Source of the DNA: an uncultured Bacilli bacterium
Lineage (GTDB): Bacteria; Bacillota_I; Bacilli_A; RF39; UBA660
Assembly: GCA_944373065.1 (NCBI GenBank)
Contig: CALWAJ010000054.1
Span: forward strand, 1-8,627
DNA length: 8,627 bases
Reading direction: 5' to 3'
Below are positions 1 through 6,022 of the stretch, in pieces. A model generated the notes under the pieces. It saw nothing but the letters and a program-made list of their open reading frames with translations. It was not told the DNA's origin and did no database searches. Numbering within the stretch: the first letter of the stretch is position 1; the number at the start of each line of letters is the position of its first letter. The position numbers and the translations under genes are program-made.

Positions 1-1328
1 TTAAAGGAAAGTTAAGAGTAGTAGCAAGTCAATCTAAAGGTGAGAAAGCATCAACTATGGTTATAGATAATTTAACAAGTGGAAGTACCTATGATGATGG
101 AACAGATACATTTATAACAGGGAAAGACCCTAATAACTATATTTGGTATAGTGGAAAGTTATGGAGAGCGGTGTCTGTTAATAATGAAGCAAAGACAACT
201 AAACTAGTAACCCAATGGAATATAAGTGCGATTCCTTATAATCCTGATAATCAAACTAATTTTGAAGGAAGTTATATGGAAGAATGGTTAAATGATACAA
301 GTGTAGATGGTTTCTTAGGTAACTTAAGAGATTATGAGAACTTTATCGTAACAGATGCTAAGTGGAATGCTACTTTGACTACCTCATCAAGTAAGCCAGC
401 AGAAACGACAATGGTAACTGATGCTGTAGGATTATTAAATTATTATGAATATGTAACAAGTTATAGAGGAGCAAGCAGTTCAACTGGCTATTTGAATAAT
501 GGACTTTGGTGGTGGACATTAACCCCATATAGTACGTCTGACGTGCGTAATGTGCACTACTATGGTAGCGCGCACACTAATAGTCCTTCGAACGCGTATG
601 GGGTGCGGCCATCAATAAATCTAAAATCTAGCGTTCGTATCGTGAGTGGAGATGGAACAATAGATAATCCTTATCGCTTAAACGGAGATAATGATACAGA
701 CCTTTCGGTAACCCTACTTTCAAGTAGATATAGTGGAGAATATGTAAGATTTGGAAATGATGAAAATAATCTATATAGAATAGTAAGCCATGAAAATGGA
801 ACAGGTACAAAGATAGTAAGTGCTGAACCGTTAAAGAGTTCTGGAACTTTTATAACAAGTGCCTTTGGAAGTAATACTAGTTTTTCAAGTAGTAATACTA
901 TAGGAGCATTTTTAAATGGCGACTATTTAACAAATTACGTTGATAGTAGTTATAGTTCAATGATAGAAGATATTACTACTTGGTATTTAGGAACAGTAGG
1001 AAGTGGAACATCATATAAATTAGCAAAATATACAGATACTGATATGTCAGGATATACTACAACGACAGATGCTAAAGTAGGATTACTTCGTTTTGGAGAA
1101 CTAATGTCAGGGCAATTTGATAGATATAGTGATAATACAGCCTATTGGACATTAACCCCATATAGTACGTCTAGCGTGCGTATTGTGAACGGCTATGGTG
1201 ACGCGAGCAACGGTAGTCCTTCGTATGCGTTTGGGGTGCGGCCATCCATTAATCTAAAATCTAGCGTGCAGATAACTACAGGTACAGGAACTAAATCAGA
1301 TCCATTCGTGCTAACTTTGGGTAGTTAA
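1..1328 (+). CDS. Tandem DUF6273/C-type-lectin-like surface protein, two putative DGR variable regions (5' partial)
   Basis: The frame is open from base 3 to the TAA at 1326-1328. The ATG at 57 has no ribosome site, so the true start, and any signal or prepilin segment, lies upstream of the window. Counting from the ATG at 57, two related domains are visible, at about residues 20-205 and 216-420. Each begins with a Tyr/Trp-rich strand (NYIWYSGKLWRAV; NNLYRIVS). Each has a conserved middle (VGLL) and ends in WTLTPYST, a variable stretch, then GVRPSINLKSSV. This ending resembles DUF6273 and other C-type-lectin-fold proteins used as diversity-generating retroelement targets. The protein is rich in Ser, Thr, Asn and Gly, has no cysteine in the visible part, and is probably extracellular. 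Ligand binding through the variable face is inference. The variable segments use GC-rich codons (GCG, CGT, TCG, CGG) unlike the rest of the gene. The domain assignment is from recalled family motifs. Confidence 0.8.
   Translation, partial: KGKLRVVASQSKGEKASTMVIDNLTSGSTYDDGTDTFITGKDPNNYIWYSGKLWRAVSVNNEAKTTKLVTQWNISAIPYNPDNQTNFEGSYMEEWLNDTSVDGFLGNLRDYENFIVTDAKWNATLTTSSSKPAETTMVTDAVGLLNYYEYVTSYRGASSSTGYLNNGLWWWTLTPYSTSDVRNVHYYGSAHTNSPSNAYGVRPSINLKSSVRIVSGDGTIDNPYRLNGDNDTDLSVTLLSSRYSGEYVRFGNDENNLYRIVSHENGTGTKIVSAEPLKSSGTFITSAFGSNTSFSSSNTIGAFLNGDYLTNYVDSSYSSMIEDITTWYLGTVGSGTSYKLAKYTDTDMSGYTTTTDAKVGLLRFGELMSGQFDRYSDNTAYWTLTPYSTSSVRIVNGYGDASNGSPSYAFGVRPSINLKSSVQITTGTGTKSDPFVLTLGS
513..634 (+). repeat. 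Variable region 1 of the tandem lectin-like protein (putative DGR VR)
   Basis: This 122-bp segment aligns without gaps to 1146-1267. I count 19 differences, and 16 of them have an A in one of the two copies. They fall in ten amino-acid-changing codons (residues 162, 165, 167, 168, 171, 173, 174, 175, 179 and 181, reading D N H Y S H T N N Y here) plus two silent third positions. Codons between them are identical and mostly A-free (GTG, CGT, GGT, GCG, TCG, GGG, CGG). This is what adenine-specific mutagenic retrohoming would leave. By hand count, 40 of 72 bases in 540-611 are G or C, far above the surroundings. Confidence 0.75.
1146..1267 (+). repeat. Variable region 2 of the tandem lectin-like protein (putative DGR VR)
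   Basis: Second copy of the segment at 513-634, offset by 633 bp. The ten variable residues here (from residue 373 to 392) read S I N G D S N G Y F. The first 27 bases and the GC-rich block GGGGTGCGGCCATC near the 3' end are identical in both copies. The latter is a candidate for the initiation-of-mutagenic-homology site used by DGRs. By hand count, 42 of 72 bases in 1173-1244 are G or C. Confidence 0.75.
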
Positions 1329-1341
1329 TAATTTTATGAAT

Positions 1342-1365
1342 AAGCAACAAATTAGTTGCTTTTTT
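1342..1365 (+). terminator. Intrinsic terminator after the lectin-like gene
   Basis: The perfect 7-bp stem AAGCAAC/GTTGCTT encloses a 6-base loop and runs into a T tract. It lies 13 bases after the stop codon. DGR targets often carry a hairpin shortly downstream of the variable region, so this stem could have a second role. That is speculation. Confidence 0.85.
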
Positions 1366-1467
1366 CTATTGACTAATATTATCTATTATGATACTTTATA
1401 GATAGATGGGAGACTTTATTAGAAGATGGAAAGGCAAGGAGTGATGAAAAAAATTTAAATTTATAAC

Positions 1468-1599
1468 AATTTTGTAAATTGAGGGTATTTTGCATATCAA
1501 AATTTAAAAATCCCCTAGAGAAAATTAAAAATTGAAAGCATATTTTTCTCGAATTTTAAAAATTGCCTTTTTGCAATCATTTATAGACTATGCTATATA
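1468..1599 (+). repeat. Promoter-bearing intergenic repeat, copy A
   Basis: This segment aligns end to end, with no net indel, to the minus strand of 7656-7525. I count 93 of 132 identical positions. Exact blocks include AATTTTGTAAATT (1468-1480), AAAATTAAAAATTGAA (1521-1536) and GAATTTTAAAAATTGCC (1551-1567). A CTAG sits within a 25-bp block that has two mismatches. The 3' end of the repeat is a promoter. Both copies sit directly upstream of genes of unrelated function, so this is a dispersed regulatory element and not a duplicated gene front. Together with the terminator it fills the 1329-1622 gap. Confidence 0.7.
1571..1599 (+). promoter_or_regulatory. Sigma-A-type promoter of the Rpn-family gene
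   Basis: TTGCAA at 1571-1576, a 17-base spacer ending in TGC (extended -10), then TATATA at 1594-1599. The arrangement is identical to that in the second repeat copy. A transcript from here would start near 1605, downstream of the in-frame ATG at 1590. Confidence 0.6.
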
Positions 1600-1622
1600 T
1601 ATTGCAGAAAGGAGGAATTACC

Positions 1623-2519
1623 CTGGCTATTACTAAGAAAAGATTAGAAGAAATAGTAAATGAATTAAGAAGAAAAGGAGAAATTGTTCCTGCTACTTAT
1701 GATTGTATTTTTAAAGCTATTATGAGAAATTGTCCTAAGTATAGAGCAGATACTACATCTAACTTAACAGACGTATCTAAAGGATTAATATTAAATACTT
1801 ATAAAGAAATGAATACTGAGTATGTAATAGATAATGTATTAGAAAAAGGTAAAGTGTCAGATGTTTTATTTGAAGTGAAAGGTTATGTCTTTAACTATGA
1901 GTTTAATAATAGAAAATGGGATGGATTAATAGAGAGAAATGATGCTTATTTAGGTAAAGTAAAGAATGACTTAATAAGAAGAGCGAAAAGTTATGCAAGT
2001 ATGCCTAAAGTAATACAGATAAATATCAATAACTTTTATTGCTTCTTAAGTAAAGAGAATTTATTAGAATTTAAATCGAGAGATAAATATGGAATAGTAG
2101 AAAGTGATAAATGGGGTAAAATCTATGTTAATTTAAAATTAATAAGAGAAAAGTATGATAGAGGATTAGAGTTAACTAAATTAGAAAAAGAACTAGTAAT
2201 ATTAACTTTAACAAAAGTAGATGAAATAGATGTGTTAGCGGAAGGAGATGAAGAGTTAATGGAAGTTGCTAATGAATTAAAAAGATTAACTAATGATGCT
2301 TATACTATTGGACTTTACGATGAAGAAGAGGAAAGAAGAAGAGTAGAAAACAGTATAAAAATTACTGCTAGAAAGCAAGGCGTTAAACAAGGTATTAAGC
2401 AGGGTGCTAAACAACGTGAAAAGTCTATTGCTAAAAATCTTCTTAAGGATGGATTTCCTATTTCTAAAGTATGCGAATATACAGGCCTTTCAGAAAATCA
2501 AATTGCAAGATTAGTGTAA
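1623..2519 (+). CDS. Rpn-family / PD-(D/E)XK nuclease-family transposase-like protein
   Basis: A protein of 298 residues from the CTG at 1623. The start is chosen because a strong ribosome site AAAGGAGG (1608-1615) lies 7 bases upstream, while the in-frame ATG at 1590 overlaps the promoter and cannot be on the transcript. The N-terminal part has YDCIFKAIM, typical of the Rpn/PDDEXK_2 family, followed by SDVLFEVKGYVFNYEFNN. In the latter, Asp80 and Glu93 are likely nuclease-core acidic residues. A charged EEEERRR helix leads to the family's characteristic basic repeats (KQGVKQGIKQGAKQ). The C-terminal tail, GFPISKVCEYTGLSENQI, looks like a small helix-turn-helix. Rpn proteins promote RecA-independent recombination in E. 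coli; the role of this Bacillota branch is unclear. The gene stands alone in the window, and no clear terminator follows. Confidence 0.8.
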   Translation: MAITKKRLEEIVNELRRKGEIVPATYDCIFKAIMRNCPKYRADTTSNLTDVSKGLILNTYKEMNTEYVIDNVLEKGKVSDVLFEVKGYVFNYEFNNRKWDGLIERNDAYLGKVKNDLIRRAKSYASMPKVIQININNFYCFLSKENLLEFKSRDKYGIVESDKWGKIYVNLKLIREKYDRGLELTKLEKELVILTLTKVDEIDVLAEGDEELMEVANELKRLTNDAYTIGLYDEEEERRRVENSIKITARKQGVKQGIKQGAKQREKSIAKNLLKDGFPISKVCEYTGLSENQIARLV

Positions 2520-2634
2520 AGAAGATGATTAATTAATGGAAGGTAGTGCTTTAAGATTATAATAATTAACATATATTATTGTTACTATAAGACTATATGA
2601 TTTTGAGAAAAGATAGAGTATCATCGTAATATTG

Positions 2635-2650
2635 CTAAGAATATTCTTAG
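2635..2650. repeat. Perfect 16-bp palindrome in the 2520-2794 gap
   Basis: CTAAGAATATTCTTAG reads the same on both strands. It has no loop and no T tract, so it fits a dimeric protein site better than a terminator. It lies about 90 bases upstream of the promoter of the small membrane protein, farther than a simple repressor site would be expected. Apart from this and that promoter I see nothing in the 275-base gap; it is AT-rich with no credible coding frame. Confidence 0.4.
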
Positions 2651-2738
2651 TATAGATATATTTATAAAGATGTTATGGTATAACTTGATTAAGTAAATAT
2701 ACAATGTAATATCTTTATACTATTTTAAATTAATTGCG

Positions 2739-2767
2739 TGGACATATATAGTTTTATATGCTATGCT
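2739..2767 (+). promoter_or_regulatory. Sigma-A-type promoter of the small membrane protein gene
   Basis: TGGACA at 2739-2744 (5 of 6 consensus), a 17-base spacer ending in TGC (extended -10), then TATGCT at 2762-2767. The predicted transcript start is about 20 bases before the ATG at 2795. Confidence 0.6.
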
Positions 2768-2794
2768 TATTAAAAATAGATGTGAGAGGTATTT

Positions 2795-3178
2795 ATGGAA
2801 AGTTTATTACAATTTTTAATGGCATATATGATTGTCTTTTCAATCATTGCTATCGTTATTTATATAGCAGTTGGTATCTTTTTAAATAAGTTTAACAAGC
2901 TGGTATATGGAAAAGGAACACCTATGGCTTTTATTCCTATAGTTAATATTTATTTATTAGGTAAACTTACTTTTAATAAAAAAGTAGGTCTTATTATAAC
3001 AATTGTACCTATTATATTAACGGGAACATTTAATATTACTGTAAATGGTGTTGAAACTAGTTATACTCTTTTTCCAGATAATATTAGTAATATGATTAGT
3101 AATATTTTTAGTCTTATTTATCTTGGTTTGTTTATATATGCTATTTACTTATATTTTAAATTAAAGAAAGAAAAATAG
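2795..3178 (+). CDS. Small multi-pass membrane protein (DUF5684-like), function unknown
   Basis: A protein of 127 residues with about three hydrophobic segments, at roughly residues 5-30, 62-80 and 98-121, and a short lysine-rich end (KLKKEK) likely in the cytoplasm. After the first segment comes LVYGKGTPMAFIPIVNIYLLGKL, which resembles the 'small residues, IP, N-x-Y' signature of DUF5684-type membrane proteins. That link is from memory and tentative. The start is supported by a modest ribosome site GAGAGG (2784-2789), 5 bases before the ATG, and by a promoter just upstream. A predicted loop with polar residues (FNITVNGVETSYTLFPDN) probably faces outward. It is transcribed alone, between the Rpn-family gene and clpB. 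No catalytic motif is visible and I do not assign a function. Confidence 0.75.
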   Translation: MESLLQFLMAYMIVFSIIAIVIYIAVGIFLNKFNKLVYGKGTPMAFIPIVNIYLLGKLTFNKKVGLIITIVPIILTGTFNITVNGVETSYTLFPDNISNMISNIFSLIYLGLFIYAIYLYFKLKKEK

Positions 3179-3222
3179 TAATTATGTAAATGATAATAAA
3201 GAAGCGCTAGATAATAATAATT

Positions 3223-3246
3223 AGAGTTTTTACTCTTTTTCTTTTT
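3223..3246 (+). terminator. Weak intrinsic terminator after the membrane protein gene
   Basis: A 5-bp stem AGAGT/ACTCT with a TTTT loop is followed by a pyrimidine run TTTTCTTTTT. The stem is short, so termination may be partial. It ends just before the clpB operator. Confidence 0.5.
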
Positions 3247-3254
3247 ATAATAAT

Positions 3255-3281
3255 TTAGCACTCTCTATTGACAAGTGCTAA
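3255..3281. promoter_or_regulatory. CIRCE operator (HrcA-binding inverted repeat)
   Basis: TTAGCACTC, nine bases, AAGTGCTAA. This matches the CIRCE consensus (TTAGCACTC-N9-GAGTGCTAA) at all but one position, the first base of the right arm. In Bacillota, HrcA bound to CIRCE represses heat-shock genes, and heat relieves the block. The site overlaps the -35 box of the clpB promoter, which is ideal for repression. Confidence 0.93.
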
Positions 3282-3296
3282 AATTTGTTATATAAT
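3268..3296 (+). promoter_or_regulatory. Consensus sigma-A promoter of clpB
   Basis: TTGACA (3268-3273), exactly 17 bases, TATAAT (3291-3296): a perfect consensus for both boxes and spacing. The -35 box lies inside the CIRCE operator. The predicted transcript starts about 20 bases before the ATG, following a clear ribosome site AAGGAG at 3311-3316. Confidence 0.92.
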
Positions 3297-3325
3297 ATGC
3301 TTGTGTAAGAAAGGAGAGATGTATT

Positions 3326-5431
3326 ATGTATCAAAATCCAGATGAAGAAAATGAGAATGTATTAGAAAAATATGGTCGTAATATAAATGAAGCGGTTAGA
3401 GCAGGTAAGATTGATCCTGTTATTGGTCGTGATGAAGAGATTCGTAGTATTACTCGTGTTTTATCTCGCCGTACGAAGAATAACCCTGTTTTAATTGGTG
3501 AACCTGGTGTTGGTAAAACTGCTATTGTAGAAGGACTTGCTCTAAGAATAGAACGTGGAGATGTTCCTGCTAGCTTAAAAAATAAAACTATTTGGGAACT
3601 TGATATGGCTAGTCTTGTAGCAGGTGCTAAATACCGTGGTGAGTTTGAAGAGAGGCTTAAGAAAGTATTAAATGAAATTAAAAAATCCGAAGGCTCTATT
3701 ATTATGTTTATTGATGAGATTCATATGATTGTAGGTACTGGTAATACTGAAGGCGCTATGGATACATCTAATATCTTGAAACCTATGCTTGCTCGTGGAG
3801 AGATTCATGTTATTGGTGCGACTACTTTAAATGAATATCGTAAATATATAGAGAAAGATGGAGCTTTGGAACGTCGTTTTCAAAAGATTATTGTCAAAGA
3901 ACCTAGTGTAGAAGATACTATAACAATACTTCGTGGTCTTAAAGAAAAATTTGAAATACATCATGGAGTTACTATTCATGATAAAGCTTTAGTTGCAGCG
4001 GCAACTCTTTCTAATCGTTATATTACTGATAGATATTTACCAGATAAAGCGATAGATTTAGTAGATGAAGCATGTGCTACTATTCGTGTACAAATGGACT
4101 CTGTTCCTAATGCACTTGATTCATTAACTCGTAAGATTATGAGACTTGAAATTGAAAGACAAGCGATTAAGAAAGAGAAAGATCAATTATCTATGAAACG
4201 TAAAGATGAGATAGATAAGGAGTTAGGTGAATTAAAGGCTAAAGAGAAAGAATATAAAGAGGCTTGGGAAGAAGAGAAGAGTCTTAATGATAAGATACAA
4301 TCTAAGAAGAAAGAGATTGAGAAAGCTCGTTTTGAATTAGAACAAGCTGAAAATAGATATGATTTAGAAGCAGCTGCTAAACTACAACATGGTACTATTC
4401 CTAAGTTAGAGAAAGAACTTGAAGAGTTGAAAAATAAAGATGAAATGAAACTACTTAGTGATAATGTTACGGAAGAAGATATCGCTAGTGTTATTTCTAA
4501 AATGACTAATATTCCTTTAAGTAAATTAGTTAGTAGTGAGAAAGAGAAACTTCTTAATCTTGAGAATAGTATGAAGAAAAGAGTAATGGGACAAGATGAA
4601 GCTTTACATTTAGTTAGTGAAGCAATAATCAAATCACGTAGTGGAATAAAAGACCCTAATAGACCTATTGGTTCATTCATATTCTTAGGTCCAACTGGTG
4701 TTGGTAAAACTGAAGTAGCAAGAACTCTTGCTTATGAACTATTTGATGATGAGAAACATATGGTTCGTATTGATATGAGTGAATATATGGAGAAATTTAG
4801 TGTTAGTCGTTTAATCGGTTCTCCTCCAGGTTATGTTGGCTATGAAGAAGGTGGACAACTTACTGAGGCAGTTAGACGTAATCCATATAGTATAGTACTA
4901 TTTGATGAGATTGAGAAAGCTCATCCTGAAGTATTAAACCTTTTACTTCAAATACTTGATGATGGTAGAATTACTGACTCTAATGGTAGAACAGTTGACT
5001 TTAAAAATACAATTATCATTATGACATCTAACCTTGGTAGTGAATACATATTAGATGGTGATACTAGTAAAGTAATGGATGAAGTAAGAAGTCACTTTAG
5101 ACCTGAATTTATAAATCGTGTAGATGAAATTATAGTCTTTAAACCGCTTACTAAAGATGTAATATATCAAATACTTGATAAGATTATATCTGATATAGAG
5201 AAACGTTTATCTATGAATGATATTCATATTAAATTAACTGATAAAGCTAAGGATTATTTAGTAGATGCAGGTTATGATGTTAATTATGGGGCTAGACCTT
5301 TAAAACGTGAAGTTAGTAAAACTATAGAAAGCTTACTTGCTCATGAACTTGTTAAAGGTACTATTAAATATGGAGAGACTGTTACTTTTGATGTTATAGA
5401 TAATGAATTACGACTTGTTAATGATAAATAA
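3326..5431 (+). CDS. clpB: ClpB-type AAA+ protein disaggregase, short form without N-domain
   Basis: A 701-residue Hsp100 chaperone that would use ATP to pull proteins out of aggregates with DnaK. The first AAA+ domain has Walker A GEPGVGKT (58-65), pore-loop Tyr103 in KYRGEFE, Walker B ending DE (130-131), and arginine fingers in ERRF (Arg183/184). A coiled-coil middle domain of about 120 residues (roughly 262-380, rich in Lys and Glu) follows. The second AAA+ domain has Walker A GPTGVGKT (455-462), pore-loop GYVG (Tyr503), Walker B FDE (526-528), NRVDE, and sensor-2 GARP (Arg657). The long middle domain and the absence of a ClpP-docking LGF-type loop point to ClpB and not ClpC or ClpE. The usual N-terminal Clp repeat domain of about 150 residues is missing, as in mycoplasma ClpB. 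The promoter and ribosome site sit directly before this ATG, so the short form is native. It is controlled by CIRCE. Confidence 0.95.
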   Translation: MYQNPDEENENVLEKYGRNINEAVRAGKIDPVIGRDEEIRSITRVLSRRTKNNPVLIGEPGVGKTAIVEGLALRIERGDVPASLKNKTIWELDMASLVAGAKYRGEFEERLKKVLNEIKKSEGSIIMFIDEIHMIVGTGNTEGAMDTSNILKPMLARGEIHVIGATTLNEYRKYIEKDGALERRFQKIIVKEPSVEDTITILRGLKEKFEIHHGVTIHDKALVAAATLSNRYITDRYLPDKAIDLVDEACATIRVQMDSVPNALDSLTRKIMRLEIERQAIKKEKDQLSMKRKDEIDKELGELKAKEKEYKEAWEEEKSLNDKIQSKKKEIEKARFELEQAENRYDLEAAAKLQHGTIPKLEKELEELKNKDEMKLLSDNVTEEDIASVISKMTNIPLSKLVSSEKEKLLNLENSMKKRVMGQDEALHLVSEAIIKSRSGIKDPNRPIGSFIFLGPTGVGKTEVARTLAYELFDDEKHMVRIDMSEYMEKFSVSRLIGSPPGYVGYEEGGQLTEAVRRNPYSIVLFDEIEKAHPEVLNLLLQILDDGRITDSNGRTVDFKNTIIIMTSNLGSEYILDGDTSKVMDEVRSHFRPEFINRVDEIIVFKPLTKDVIYQILDKIISDIEKRLSMNDIHIKLTDKAKDYLVDAGYDVNYGARPLKREVSKTIESLLAHELVKGTIKYGETVTFDVIDNELRLVNDK

Positions 5432-5463
5432 AGATGATTTTGATTATTCAAAGTCATCTTTTT
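5430..5463. terminator. Bidirectional terminator between clpB and the sortase gene
   Basis: An 8-bp stem AAAGATGA/TCATCTTT continues through one T·G wobble into TTTGA/TCAAA around a TTAT loop: 14 pairs in all. A T run follows on the plus strand and an AT-rich run on the minus strand. The clpB stop codon starts in the left foot and the sortase stop codon (5446-5444) lies in the hairpin, so the convergent genes share one terminator within 12 bases. Confidence 0.88.
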
Positions 5464-6022
5464 CTAATATTGATGTAATTACTAACTGCTTTTTTTTATC
5501 TTTTTTACTACAAGTAGTTAGTATTAATCTTTGATTGTCAGTTTTATTTATTTCTATTGTTCCATCTTTCGCTTGTTCTTCGATATTTATTATCTTATAA
5601 ATATATTCTTTATTTTTATATTTAAGATTAATAGTATCATCTATTTTTAATTTGTCTAAATCATCAAAAAATGCTATATATCCAGGACCAGAATGGGCTG
5701 CTAATACAATTAAGTTAATATCATCGTTTAAGATAGTAACATTTTCATCAACATTGTTGTGGGGATTATTTATATTGTAGATATTATTCGATAGATTTAA
5801 TTTTTTTATAGTTAATGTACCTATTATATCTTCCTTATTTTCTACTTTATTTATGTTTTTAATATTAGCATTACCATTAGCATTAGCAGTGTTTTCATTT
5901 TTTTCAATATTCTCAGTACTAATACTTGTTTTATTAGTGTTATTTTCACTATTGTATATTAATAGACAACTACCTAAATATACTGTTAGTAATAAAATAC
6001 TAACTAAACTTTTTCTTAACAA
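5444..6022 (-). CDS. Sortase family protein, membrane-anchored transpeptidase
   Basis: A 192-residue protein. It has an N-terminal membrane anchor (about residues 5-23), then a low-complexity Asn/Glu/Lys linker (24-62), then a sortase barrel from IIGTLTIKKLNL. Catalytic His110 lies in LAAHSGPG and Cys171 in LTTCS. Sortases need a third residue, an arginine, shortly after the cysteine on the next strand; here that stretch reads KKDKKKQLVITS, with Lys178 where Arg is expected. It would cleave the sorting signal of a surface protein and join it to peptidoglycan or to a pilin partner. The likely substrate is the adhesin encoded just upstream. The gene starts with TTG at 6022, 23 bases inside the adhesin gene, and I see no ribosome site, so translation is probably coupled. 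The class is uncertain. Confidence 0.85.
   Translation of the reverse strand: MLRKSLVSILLLTVYLGSCLLIYNSENNTNKTSISTENIEKNENTANANGNANIKNINKVENKEDIIGTLTIKKLNLSNNIYNINNPHNNVDENVTILNDDINLIVLAAHSGPGYIAFFDDLDKLKIDDTINLKYKNKEYIYKIINIEEQAKDGTIEINKTDNQRLILTTCSKKDKKKQLVITSILEKDDFE

Noticed and set aside
628..810. Minus-strand open frame within the lectin-like gene
   Set aside because: Short, antisense to a well-supported domain, and with His/Tyr/Leu-rich low-complexity content; no ribosome site or promoter supports it.
1590..1622. ATG at 1590 as the start of the Rpn-family gene
   Set aside because: It lies between the -35 and -10 boxes of the promoter and upstream of the ribosome site, so it should not be in the transcript; the first 11 residues it would add look like translated regulatory DNA.
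4183..4680. A 165-codon open frame on the minus strand within clpB
   Set aside because: It is antisense to the conserved middle domain and second AAA+ domain; it is Ser/Leu/Phe-rich as expected from a mirror of Lys/Glu-rich coding, and has no ribosome site.
3326..5431. ClpC or ClpE identity for the AAA+ protein
   Set aside because: The middle domain is long (about 120 residues), there is no zinc-finger N-terminus, and no ClpP-docking LGF-type loop is seen before NRVDE; ClpB fits better.
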